Shown here: piece by piece, positions 1 through 7,127 of the stretch | Layout: each line of letters opens with the position of its first letter | Numbering within the stretch: position 1 is the stretch's first letter | Assembly: GCA_017962745.1 (NCBI GenBank) | Contig: JAGCUR010000007.1 | Location: forward strand, 1-64,000 | Direction of reading: 5' to 3' | DNA length: 64,000 nt | DNA from: Bacilli bacterium | GTDB lineage: Bacteria > Bacillota_I > Bacilli_A > ML615J-28 > CAG-698 | Program-made: the position numbers and the translations under genes | The notes under the pieces: model-generated | Told to the model about the DNA's origin: nothing | Database searches by the model: none | The model's input: only the letters and a program-made list of their open reading frames with translations

Positions 1-24
1 TGTTCCGCCTTTTGGTCTTCCCAT
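1..24 (-). CDS. 5' end of an unidentified gene (first 8 codons only)
   Basis: Reading the minus strand, an ATG at 24 follows a strong GAGGAGG ribosome site (about 31-37) and opens a frame beginning MGRPKGGT before the window ends. N-termini of this kind (GRP plus basic residues, like an AT-hook core) occur in IS3-type transposase OrfA proteins and in some TetR-like regulators. Eight residues cannot decide between these. The gene has its own -10 and an 18 bp palindrome upstream, so it is probably expressed separately from the XRE gene behind it. Confidence 0.55.
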
Positions 25-39
25 GTTTACCTCCTCGCC

Positions 40-71
40 GAACCCCTATAGGGGTTCTTATCTTTATTATA
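40..71 (-). promoter_or_regulatory. Promoter -10 and 18 bp palindrome ahead of the left-edge gene
   Basis: On the minus strand a TATAAT lies at 71-66. About two bases after the expected transcription start comes a perfect palindrome, GAACCCCTATAGGGGTTC, at 57-40, followed at once by the ribosome site. The palindrome is GC-rich in AT-rich surroundings. It could be an operator or an RNA hairpin in the 5' leader. The -35 box is weak. Confidence 0.5.
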
Positions 72-130
72 CGTTATAAAATAAAAAACTATTAATAAAC
101 ACTAATGTACTTTTAGTGTCTACTAATAGT
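72..130 (-). terminator. Terminator-like inverted repeat after the XRE gene
   Basis: Arms at 88-105 and 113-130 pair over 18 bp with two mismatches around a 7-base loop. Reading the minus strand, the second arm is followed by a T-rich tract (87-72). That is the geometry of an intrinsic terminator for the gene at 155-799, although the stem is AT-rich. An insertion-sequence end is an alternative. Confidence 0.5.
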
Positions 131-154
131 TTATCATTTCACAAACGAAGTGGT

Positions 155-799
155 TTATTTTTTTATTCTAAATTTACCCATTGCTCGCATATTATTCCAA
201 ATGATTATTAAAAGTTGGAATGAGAATGGTAAAAGTAATAAAAGCCATGCATTAGGTATATGTACATAATGTTCAATTGTTAATACAGTACATATAGCTA
301 TAGTCCAAATTAGAACTGATTCGATATATGTATTATTATAGCTTTTGCCCCAAATACAGTTAAATACTAATGCTACAATCGAAGCTGCTGGAATACCCCA
401 TAATAAAACATATAAAAATTCTTTATTAGTGCTAAATACTATTGATAAAACTACATAGACTAAGACAGTTATAAACAAAGTTAAGCCAATTGATAAAATA
501 GCGATATATTTATGTTTCTTGTTTAGTGCTTTTTCTGATGCTATTTCTTCAAGTTCTGGTTCACTTGCTAGTTGTTCTTTAGTAGTAGAAAGTAAGACAT
601 CGACACTTACCCCATAAATTATTGCAAGGTTAGTTAACACATAAGCATCAGGTATTCCATCTCCTCTCTCCCATTTTGAAATAGCTTTGTCAGAATAGTT
701 AAGCTTTTCAGCTACCATGCTTTGTGTTAAACCACATTTCTTGCGGTAATAGGCTAAGTTATTTGCTACTTGTTTTCTAAACGTTGTAAAATCTTCCAT
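155..799 (-). CDS. XRE-family regulator with four-helix membrane domain
   Basis: Residues 8-66 form a classic Cro/C1 helix-turn-helix, with a GLTQ...KLNYSDKAISKWERG core and the IYGVSVDVLL extension seen in Firmicutes regulators. After an acidic linker, the C-terminal half has four hydrophobic segments at about 98-122, 128-149, 160-177 and 184-202, so the DNA-binding domain is tethered to the inner face of the membrane. Such proteins usually sense envelope or membrane state, but no ligand is visible. It lies downstream of the SDR/PII/DUF1538 genes on the same strand with its own -10. The ATG sits only eight bases after that -10 and has no ribosome site, which suggests a leaderless message. 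Target genes are unknown. Confidence 0.8.
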   Translation of the reverse strand: MEDFTTFRKQVANNLAYYRKKCGLTQSMVAEKLNYSDKAISKWERGDGIPDAYVLTNLAIIYGVSVDVLLSTTKEQLASEPELEEIASEKALNKKHKYIAILSIGLTLFITVLVYVVLSIVFSTNKEFLYVLLWGIPAASIVALVFNCIWGKSYNNTYIESVLIWTIAICTVLTIEHYVHIPNAWLLLLLPFSFQLLIIIWNNMRAMGKFRIKK

Positions 800-807
800 A
801 TGTAAAC

Positions 808-813
808 ATTATA
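808..813 (-). promoter_or_regulatory. -10 box of the XRE gene, start codon almost at +1
   Basis: TATAAT reads on the minus strand at 813-808, and the XRE start ATG begins at 799. Transcription would start roughly at 802-800, leaving no room for a Shine-Dalgarno sequence. The -35 region is a poor match. Confidence 0.45.
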
Positions 814-868
814 CACAAAAATAAGTTAAAATAAAACTATAACGTTTTACTTTAACCTATCTTTAAGA

Positions 869-1669
869 TTATTTAATTACTTTTTTATAAATATTATCTT
901 GCATTTTCTCCGGCAAAGCATTCATAAAACGTAATGCTTTGCTATTTTTTATGCGGTATCTAATCTTTGGCTTTTTAACTTTTAATATCTTTAACATCAA
1001 ATTAGCTATTAAATCAGGATTAGCGTTTTTTGTGATTTCGCGGTCCATCATATATTTCATGGTCGTAAGTGGTGATTTAAAGTACTTAGTATTATTAAGC
1101 ATTTCTTGATATTCACTATCAGCTTTAGTTAACATCTTAGTTTTCATCGATCCTGACTGAATCTTAACTACTTTAATTCCTAAATAATTACATTCTCTTC
1201 TTAAGACATCCGAATATGTATCGACCATCTTTTTTGTAATCGCATAATAGCCCATAAATGGCTGTGGCGAATAGATTGCAATTTCGGATGACATATTAAT
1301 AATTCTAGAGTTATTATCGAGTAATTCAATTAATTCTTTATTTAAGTAATACATACTAAAGAAATTAACTTGAATGATCTTATTTAAATCTTCGCTACTG
1401 CCTTCAATAATTGATTGCATCATGAAGATACCAGCTAAATTAATAATCGCATATATATGATTAGTTTGGTTTTTGATATTTGTAATTAATTCTTGCCTTT
1501 GAGCATCATTAGTTAAATCACATACATAATGAGTATAGTTAGAATGGGTAATATTTGATGGTGCAATATCAATACCAATTACTTGATAATTATTATTTAA
1601 GAGGGCTAAGGTAGTATTTCTACCAAGCCCTCCATTTGCACCAGTCAAAACGACATAGTTACTGTTCAT
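869..1669 (-). CDS. Short-chain dehydrogenase/reductase
   Basis: This 266-residue protein has the classical SDR layout: the NAD(P)-binding glycine motif TGANGGLG at 9-16, NLAG at 77-80, the catalytic Ser region at 126-128, and the YxxxK pair Y142/K146. An Asp near the end of beta-2 (IGIDI) suggests preference for NAD(H). The C-terminal part is basic and of normal length. The substrate cannot be deduced. Its start overlaps the end of the upstream PII-like gene by 11 bases, with AAAGAGG as ribosome site, so the two are translationally linked. Whether its reaction relates to the PII/DUF1538 module or is incidental is unclear. Confidence 0.85.
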   Translation of the reverse strand: MNSNYVVLTGANGGLGRNTTLALLNNNYQVIGIDIAPSNITHSNYTHYVCDLTNDAQRQELITNIKNQTNHIYAIINLAGIFMMQSIIEGSSEDLNKIIQVNFFSMYYLNKELIELLDNNSRIINMSSEIAIYSPQPFMGYYAITKKMVDTYSDVLRRECNYLGIKVVKIQSGSMKTKMLTKADSEYQEMLNNTKYFKSPLTTMKYMMDREITKNANPDLIANLMLKILKVKKPKIRYRIKNSKALRFMNALPEKMQDNIYKKVIK

Positions 1670-1994
1670 TTTTAACCTCTTTTTTTAGACCGACACATTC
1701 GTTAACTGTAACTGAGAAAGCTATACCTTGTCCTTCACTAGAAAGACCAGCTTTTTGATAAATGGCATGAAGCACATCATCTTTAATATTTGATGGTACA
1801 ACTAGTAATACTGTATCTTTTTCATGTTGAACGGAGATATGGAAATAATCTTCAGCTTCTTTGTTAGCTGTCCCTCTAGCATGCATTACGGTGCCGCCTC
1901 TAGCGCCAACAGAGCTTGCTGCTTCCATTACTAAGCTAGAATAACCAGCATTAACGATTGCTATAACTAATTCGTATCCACTAGATTTTGCCAT
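1659..1994 (-). CDS. PII-like signalling protein, paralog 1
   Basis: This 111-residue protein has the PII ferredoxin-like fold signature. Beta-1 is YELVIAIVN at 7-15, and a helix then leads into GARGGTVMHARG at 30-41, close to the GARG(G)TV..ARG segment of GlnB/GlnK. A short T-loop replaces the usual long one, followed by strand DTVLLVVP at 60-67, a helix, and the GIAFSV strand near 90-95. The canonical uridylylation context in the T-loop is missing, so it is a PII-like family member and not GlnB. It starts directly after the stop of a second PII-like gene and lies in the DUF1538 operon. Like GlnK on AmtB, it probably binds the transporter or a small ligand. The effector is unknown. Confidence 0.8.
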   Translation of the reverse strand: MAKSSGYELVIAIVNAGYSSLVMEAASSVGARGGTVMHARGTANKEAEDYFHISVQHEKDTVLLVVPSNIKDDVLHAIYQKAGLSSEGQGIAFSVTVNECVGLKKEVKNEQ

Positions 1995-2390
1995 TTATGC
2001 GTCCTCCTTGATTGTTCTATTGTCCGATAAGAAACCATATATACTCTTACCAATTACACTTGATAAGGAAATTGTAAAAGCAATTCCTTTTCCATCTTTG
2101 ATTGTTCTAAATTTTTCTTCTAAAGTAGCCATTGCATTAGGAACTTTATCACGCGATATTACATTAAACATTACTAACTTTTCGGATGTGGATAAACCGA
2201 GTAGTGATTTCATTTGCTCACTAGCGGTTCCTTCACCTAATACTTTAAAAGTAAAGTTAACGCCTAAAGATGGCATTAAGTCCGTATAGAAGTCGCCTTT
2301 CTTCTTATTAATAATCGTTATTAAGATATCTAGTTTACTAGTGGCGACATTTTTTTCCGGTTCAATTGTCTTTTTCGTTTTAGTTGCCAT
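1995..2390 (-). CDS. PII-like signalling protein, paralog 2 (divergent)
   Basis: This 131-residue protein starts with a basic 18-residue tail. A region of PII-like topology follows: strand LDILITIIN at 20-28, a helix to SLGVNFTFKVLGEGTA, strand KLVMFNVIS at 71-79, a helix, and GKGIAFTISL at 100-109, which matches the GIAF strand of the neighbouring PII paralog. The GARGG segment is lost. An AGGAG ribosome site overlaps the stop of the DUF1538 gene. Two adjacent divergent PII-like proteins and a transporter with two homologous halves suggest one regulator per half, or a mixed trimer. That is inference. Confidence 0.65.
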   Translation of the reverse strand: MATKTKKTIEPEKNVATSKLDILITIINKKKGDFYTDLMPSLGVNFTFKVLGEGTASEQMKSLLGLSTSEKLVMFNVISRDKVPNAMATLEEKFRTIKDGKGIAFTISLSSVIGKSIYGFLSDNRTIKEDA

Positions 2391-2398
2391 AATAACTC

Positions 2399-3925
2399 CT
2401 AAAAGTAGATGATTTGTTCATCATCTTTATCAAGTATACGTTTTAATACGATTCGTTCATGAACTTTACGAGCAGCGACTGCTCTAAAGCCTAATATTTG
2501 AATAGTAATAAGTGGTGTTAATGCCACCATTGCTACAACACCAAAGGCACCTGTTAAAATAGCATCTTCGCCTTGAATGAAGTAACATACGCCAATCATG
2601 AAAGGTAAGATGAAACTACTAGTTAATGGACCACTAGCAACACCACCTGAGTCAAAGGCGATTGAAGTATAGATTTTAGGTACAAAGAACGATAATCCAA
2701 GGCTAATAATGTAACCTGGTATTAAGTAATATAAAATTGAAAAACCAAATATAATTCTAATTACGCTTAAACATATTGATAAGCCTACACCAATTGAAAG
2801 TGATATCATCATTGAACGTTTTGATACTGATCCCGCTGTTATTTCTTCAACTTGCTTATTTAAAACTTGTACAGCCGGTTCGGCGATTACTGTTAACATA
2901 CCAAATATAAAAGCAACTAATGCTAAAACGATATGATTAGATCCAGCTAATTCCGATCCAATTTTAAAGCCAACCGGCATAAAGCCAATCGCAGCTGCTC
3001 CTAAGAATAAAATTAAGCCAACAAGCGTATAAATGATTCCAAAACCAGTTTGGGCAAGTTTGCGCTTAGGTAGTTTAAGCATTGCGAAATTTAAAACAAA
3101 GAAAAATACGACTACTAAGCCTAAAGCTTTTAGTACATCTAGGCCAGAATTTAAAATTATTGCCCAAACATTCGCTAGTGTATGTCCTACAGAATAAGTA
3201 TTTAGGTCAATTTCATAATCTAAAGTGCCTGTTGCAAAGATAGCAAGAAACATAACTGCAATAATTGGGCCAACACTACACAAGGCAACAAGACCGAAAC
3301 TATTTTCGTTAGCGTCTCTTCCGCCAACGCTTGATGCAATTCCGACACCTAGTGCCATAATAAACGGAACAGTAATTGGTCCAGTTGTAACACCACCTGA
3401 ATCAAATGCTAGTGACATAAAGAAACTTTTACCGCTAGCGATTAACAAGCTACAAATTGCAAATAGCAAGAAGTAGAAGAATATTAACATATTCGATAAA
3501 CTTTGTTTGAATATAATTTTAATAATTGCAAGTAATAAAAATAAACCAACACCAATACCAATGGTAAAAATTAGCGTAGTTGGATTGATAAAACCAACTA
3601 ATTGGTCAGCTAAAACTGATAAGTCAGGTTCTGCTATTGTAATTAATACACCCATTATGAAGCATACAAATAATACAATTAATGGCTTTTTAGTTTTAGT
3701 TAAACCAGATCCTACATATTCACCCATTGGCGTCATCGCTAAGTCAGCACCTAAGTTAAATAGTCCTATACCCATAATTAGGACAACGCTACATATTACA
3801 AAAGTAATGATTTCAGCTGTTGTTAAGGAGATAACCCTAATCAAACACAAAAATAAAACTATACCCACAATCGGTAAAACCGAAAATAGGGCATCTTTAA
3901 TTTTTAAAATTAATGTTTTAAACAA
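2399..3925 (-). CDS. Two-domain DUF1538 membrane protein (UmpA-UmpB-type fusion)
   Basis: This is a polytopic inner-membrane protein of 508 residues with a twofold internal repeat. Each half carries an AEPxxxxL motif (first at about 98-105) and an AFDSGGVxxGPxT motif (first at about 173-185), the marks of DUF1538. As I recall, DUF1538 pairs called UmpA and UmpB were reported as a two-component Na+(Li+,K+)/H+ antiporter in Halomonas; here both halves are one chain. Start choice: an ATG at 3943 lies at or before the expected transcription start and overlaps the ribosome site AAGGAGG, so the TTG at 3925, eight bases after that site, is preferred. Two PII-like genes follow in the same operon, which suggests a regulated ion transporter. 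Confidence 0.8.
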   Translation of the reverse strand: MFKTLILKIKDALFSVLPIVGIVLFLCLIRVISLTTAEIITFVICSVVLIMGIGLFNLGADLAMTPMGEYVGSGLTKTKKPLIVLFVCFIMGVLITIAEPDLSVLADQLVGFINPTTLIFTIGIGVGLFLLLAIIKIIFKQSLSNMLIFFYFLLFAICSLLIASGKSFFMSLAFDSGGVTTGPITVPFIMALGVGIASSVGGRDANENSFGLVALCSVGPIIAVMFLAIFATGTLDYEIDLNTYSVGHTLANVWAIILNSGLDVLKALGLVVVFFFVLNFAMLKLPKRKLAQTGFGIIYTLVGLILFLGAAAIGFMPVGFKIGSELAGSNHIVLALVAFIFGMLTVIAEPAVQVLNKQVEEITAGSVSKRSMMISLSIGVGLSICLSVIRIIFGFSILYYLIPGYIISLGLSFFVPKIYTSIAFDSGGVASGPLTSSFILPFMIGVCYFIQGEDAILTGAFGVVAMVALTPLITIQILGFRAVAARKVHERIVLKRILDKDDEQIIYF

Positions 3926-3947
3926 TTTGGATACCTCCTTCATAATT

Positions 3948-3975
3948 ATTATACATATTTAATTTCAAAAGTTAA
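3948..3975 (-). promoter_or_regulatory. Promoter of the DUF1538-PII-SDR operon
   Basis: On the minus strand, TTAACT (3975-3970) is followed after 16 bases by TATAAT (3953-3948). The predicted start of transcription, near 3941, rules out the ATG at 3943 as the translation start. Confidence 0.6.
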
Positions 3976-3995
3976 AACTAAAAATATTAATGATT

Positions 3996-4050
3996 CTACT
4001 AGTAGTAGATATATTTTTAAATTAGTAGAAACTAAAACTATAGTAGTAGG
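3996..4050. repeat. TAGTAG-type short repeats between divergent promoters
   Basis: The divergent intergenic region contains the palindrome CTACTAGTAG (3996-4005) extended by a further TAG. Related ATTAGTAG and TATAGTAGTAG copies occur at about 4021-4028 and 4040-4049. They lie between the DUF1538 promoter and the degV promoter and could be binding sites for one regulator. Confidence 0.35.
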
Positions 4051-4051
4051 T

Positions 4052-4079
4052 TTGAAAATTGGCATTTGTTTATTAAGAT
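4052..4079 (+). promoter_or_regulatory. Promoter of degV-family gene
   Basis: TTGAAA at 4052-4057 and TAAGAT at 4074-4079 are separated by 16 bases, just upstream of the AGGAGGAT ribosome site of the DegV gene. Confidence 0.5.
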
Positions 4080-4104
4080 TAAAGTGTACAAGGAGGATAT
4101 AATT

Positions 4105-4953
4105 ATGAGAATAGCTATTTCGGCCGAATCTACAATCGACCTACCATTAGATTTATTAAATCAATATGATATCCACACATTACCGTTTACTGTCTTGATG
4201 GGGGATATTAAAGCACTGGATGGTAATATTAGTCCAGAAGACATCTTTAAATATGTCAATAAAAATAAGATTTTACCAAAAACTAGTGCTGTAAATGTTT
4301 CTGAATTTGAAGAACACTTTGATAAACTACTAAAAGATTATGACTATATTATTCATTTTTCTTTATCTAGTAAAATTAGTAGTGCATATAGTAATGCGCT
4401 TATCGCTGCCGGCGAGAATCCAAACATTAAAATTATTGATAGCGAAAGCTTATCAACAGGAATTGCGCTAGAAGCGATCTATGCATCTAAACTTGTTGGT
4501 GCTGGTTTAGAATTTAACGATATCGTAAATCACGCACTAGCTAGAATTAGTCATGTTCAAGCAAGTTTTATTTTAGAAAGATTAGATTATTTATATAAAG
4601 GTGGTAGATGCAATGCTTTGCAACTATTTGGGGCTAACTTATTAAAGCTTCATCCACAAATTATCGTACAAAATGGTAAGATGATAGTTGGTAAGAAATA
4701 CCGCGGTAAAATGGAAATTAACACGCTAAAGTATGTAGAAGATACATTAGAGAGATTTAATAATCCGGATAAAGAATTAGTATTTATTACATATACTACT
4801 GCCAAAGATGAAACAATTGAAGCGATTAAAGAAATACTAAAAGAAAAAGGATTTAAAACAATATATGTAACACGTGCTGGCTGTACAATATCTAGCCACT
4901 GCGGTGAAGGATGTTTAGGTATTTTATATATTAATGATGGACTTTCAAAGTAA
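4105..4953 (+). CDS. DegV-family fatty-acid-binding protein
   Basis: The protein has 282 residues. Its N-terminus (IAISAESTIDLP) and the SSKISSAYSNA segment are typical of DegV proteins, as is the ERLDYLYKGGRCN motif with its conserved Arg and Gly-Gly-Arg. The C-terminal CGEGCLGILY matches the family's terminal strand. Family members bind a fatty acid; the FakB members deliver it to the kinase FakA for acyl-phosphate formation. No fakA lies nearby, so whether this is a FakB is unproven. The ATG at 4105 is chosen because AGGAGGATATAATT precedes it; an upstream ATG at 4066 lies inside the promoter. Confidence 0.88.
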   Translation: MRIAISAESTIDLPLDLLNQYDIHTLPFTVLMGDIKALDGNISPEDIFKYVNKNKILPKTSAVNVSEFEEHFDKLLKDYDYIIHFSLSSKISSAYSNALIAAGENPNIKIIDSESLSTGIALEAIYASKLVGAGLEFNDIVNHALARISHVQASFILERLDYLYKGGRCNALQLFGANLLKLHPQIIVQNGKMIVGKKYRGKMEINTLKYVEDTLERFNNPDKELVFITYTTAKDETIEAIKEILKEKGFKTIYVTRAGCTISSHCGEGCLGILYINDGLSK

Positions 4954-4972
4954 GGGTAACCTTACTTTTTTT
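4947..4972 (+). terminator. Intrinsic terminator overlapping the degV stop codon
   Basis: AAAGTAAGG (4947-4955) pairs perfectly with CCTTACTTT (4960-4968) around a GTAA loop and runs into T residues. The TAA stop lies inside the 5' arm. Confidence 0.85.
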
Positions 4973-4980
4973 AATATATA

Positions 4981-5009
4981 TTGAAATTGTAACGCTAAAG
5001 CGTTATAAT
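4981..5009 (+). promoter_or_regulatory. Promoter with a palindrome in its spacer (HTH-mnmG operon)
   Basis: TTGAAA (4981-4986) and TATAAT (5004-5009) have ideal 17-base spacing. The spacer holds AACGCTAAAGCGTT at 4991-5004, a 5+5 inverted repeat overlapping the first base of the -10. A protein bound there would block polymerase. The first gene of the operon encodes a small HTH protein, so autoregulation is plausible. Confidence 0.7.
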
Positions 5010-5035
5010 CTTTATATAAATAGTGGAGGTTTAAT

Positions 5036-5251
5036 ATGGCATTCAAAAACTTATTAGACGAAAACAATGTATCAAAATATGAATTATCAAAAAAGACTAA
5101 TATCCCATACTCTACAATCTGCGATATTATCAACGATAAAGTAGATATTAGCAAATGTAGTTATGATGTATTACATAAGATTGCATCTTTCTTTGAGATT
5201 CCAACCGATCAACTTGTAATGCCTTACTTAGAGGAGGCTAAAGATGAATAA
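5036..5251 (+). CDS. Small XRE-family helix-turn-helix protein
   Basis: This 71-residue protein is essentially a single Cro/C1-type HTH: a helix with DENNVSKYELSKKTNIPYS, a recognition helix STICDIIND, and a tail FEIPTDQLVMP. There is no dimerisation or sensor domain. A GGAGG ribosome site precedes it. It is the promoter-proximal gene of the mnmG-rsmG operon and overlaps mnmG by 8 bases, so translation of mnmG probably depends on it. The promoter has a palindrome between -35 and -10, the obvious candidate binding site. Similar one-domain HTH proteins are common in Firmicutes and phages. No specific name can be given. Confidence 0.85.
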   Translation: MAFKNLLDENNVSKYELSKKTNIPYSTICDIINDKVDISKCSYDVLHKIASFFEIPTDQLVMPYLEEAKDE

Positions 5252-7127
5252 CATTAAAGAAAGATATGATTGTATCGTAATTGGTGCTGGCCACGCTGGT
5301 GTAGAAGCAGCCATGGCTTCAGCAAGACTAGGTAACTCTACATTAATGATTTGTGGAAACTTCAAAAAGATTGCTAATATGCCATGCAATCCATCAATTG
5401 GTGGACCAGCAAAAGGTATCATCGTTCGTGAAATTGATGCTTTAGGTGGCTGTATGGGTAAAGCAATTGATGCAACTCTTCTTCAAATCAAGATGTTAAA
5501 TTATTCTAAAGGACCAGCTGTATGGGCTTTGCGTGCCCAAGCTGATAAAGATACATATCCAGCTTATATGATTGATTTAGTAACTCACCAAGAAAACTTA
5601 GATATGTTAGAATATTTAGTTAGCGATATATTTGTAAATGAAAATAGTGAAGTTACTAGTATTAAAACAGTTGGTGGTAAATTAATTTATACAACTAATA
5701 TTATTGTTACGACTGGTACTTATCTAGATTCTTGTGTACTTTGTGGAAGCGAATCGACTCCATCTGGTCCTGATGGTCAAACTACAACTGCTTTATTATC
5801 TAGAAGTTTAGAAAAGTTAGGATTAAAACTAATTAGGCTAAAAACGGGTACGCCACCACGTGTTTTAAAATCATCAATTAATTATGATATTTTAGAAAAA
5901 CAATATGGCGATAAAAAAGAATTAAGATTTTCAGATGAAACTAAAGATGTTGTGCCATTTGAAAAGCAGTGTGTATGCTATTTAACATATACTACGCAAA
6001 AGACTCACGAAATTATTAAAGCTAATTTGCATAGATCAAGTATGTATTCAGGTCTAGTTAAAGGGGTGGGGCCAAGATATTGCCCATCGATTGAAGATAA
6101 AGTAGTTAGATTTTCAGATAAAGAGCGTCATCAACTATTTATTGAACCCGAAGGAATGTCACGTGATGAAGATTACATTCAAGGCTTCTCTACAAGTCTT
6201 CCTCATGATGTGCAAGAAAAAATGATTCACACCATTCCAGGTCTAGAAAACTGTATCATTACCAAATATGCTTATGCGATTGAATATGATGCAATTGATC
6301 CATTAGAATTAAAACCATCTCTAGAGACTAAAAAGATTAAAGGCTTATTCTTTGCTGGTCAAGTAAATGGTACAAGTGGATATGAAGAAGCAGCATGCCA
6401 AGGTTTAATGGCAGGTATTAACTCGAGCCAAGCTCTTAAAAATAAAGAAGCACTAGTTTTAAGAAGAGATGAAGCATATATTGGTGTCTTAATTGATGAT
6501 CTAATCACTAAAGGGGTTAAAGATCCATATCGTATGTTAACAAGTAGAGCCGAATATCGCCTACTTTTAAGAAATGATAATTCCGAAGATAGATTATTAA
6601 AATATGGTCACGAAGTAGGACTAGTAAGCGATGCTAGATATAATCATTATTTAGATGAATGCGAAAAAATGGATGAGATGGTTACATATCTAAAAGAAAC
6701 ATATCTAACCCCTACTAAAGAAGTAAATGATTATTTATTAAATAATGGTAAAGATGTAGTTAATAACAAAGTAAGTGCTTTTGATTTATTAAAAAGACCA
6801 GAAATTGATTTTAATGATTTAGAATTATTATTAAATCAAGAATTAGTATTAGATAAGAAATTAAAAGAAAAGATTGAAATCAATACTAAATATGATGGAT
6901 ATATTCAAAAAGCATATAAACAAGCATCAAAGATGCTTGTAATGGAAACTAGAAAGATTCCAGAAGATATTGATTATAATCTAATACCTAATATTGCCAG
7001 TGAAGCTAAAGATAAATTAAATAAAGTTAGACCACTTACAATTAGTCAAGCTTCACGTATTAGTGGTGTAAATCCTAGCGATATATCAATACTATTAGTT
7101 TATTTGGAGAATTATAAGCATGAATAA
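5244..7127 (+). CDS. mnmG: tRNA uridine-5-carboxymethylaminomethyl modification enzyme MnmG (GidA)
   Basis: With MnmE, this FAD enzyme installs (carboxymethyl)aminomethyl at U34 of tRNAs that read split codon boxes. At 627 residues it is of normal length. It shows the Rossmann FAD motif VIGAGHAGVEAA near the N-terminus, the PCNPSIGGPAKG and LKTGTPPR family signatures, the catalytic Cys segment PRYCPSIEDKV, and GQVNGTSGYEEAACQG in the second FAD region. The C-terminal helical part that binds MnmE and tRNA is present. A GAGGAGG ribosome site lies inside the preceding HTH gene. MnmE is not in the window. Confidence 0.97.
   Translation: MNNIKERYDCIVIGAGHAGVEAAMASARLGNSTLMICGNFKKIANMPCNPSIGGPAKGIIVREIDALGGCMGKAIDATLLQIKMLNYSKGPAVWALRAQADKDTYPAYMIDLVTHQENLDMLEYLVSDIFVNENSEVTSIKTVGGKLIYTTNIIVTTGTYLDSCVLCGSESTPSGPDGQTTTALLSRSLEKLGLKLIRLKTGTPPRVLKSSINYDILEKQYGDKKELRFSDETKDVVPFEKQCVCYLTYTTQKTHEIIKANLHRSSMYSGLVKGVGPRYCPSIEDKVVRFSDKERHQLFIEPEGMSRDEDYIQGFSTSLPHDVQEKMIHTIPGLENCIITKYAYAIEYDAIDPLELKPSLETKKIKGLFFAGQVNGTSGYEEAACQGLMAGINSSQALKNKEALVLRRDEAYIGVLIDDLITKGVKDPYRMLTSRAEYRLLLRNDNSEDRLLKYGHEVGLVSDARYNHYLDECEKMDEMVTYLKETYLTPTKEVNDYLLNNGKDVVNNKVSAFDLLKRPEIDFNDLELLLNQELVLDKKLKEKIEINTKYDGYIQKAYKQASKMLVMETRKIPEDIDYNLIPNIASEAKDKLNKVRPLTISQASRISGVNPSDISILLVYLENYKHE

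Noticed and set aside
88-130. Insertion-sequence terminal repeat
   Set aside because: Only one inverted repeat is visible and it is followed on the minus strand by a T tract after a stop codon, which a terminator explains better; no transposase can be confirmed from eight residues.
3225-3962. Open frames on the plus strand opposite the DUF1538 gene
   Set aside because: They have no ribosome sites or family features and lie fully antisense to a well-supported membrane protein.
4947-4972. Binding site for the small HTH regulator
   Set aside because: The inverted repeat has a GNRA-like loop and a T run and overlaps a stop codon, so it is an intrinsic terminator.
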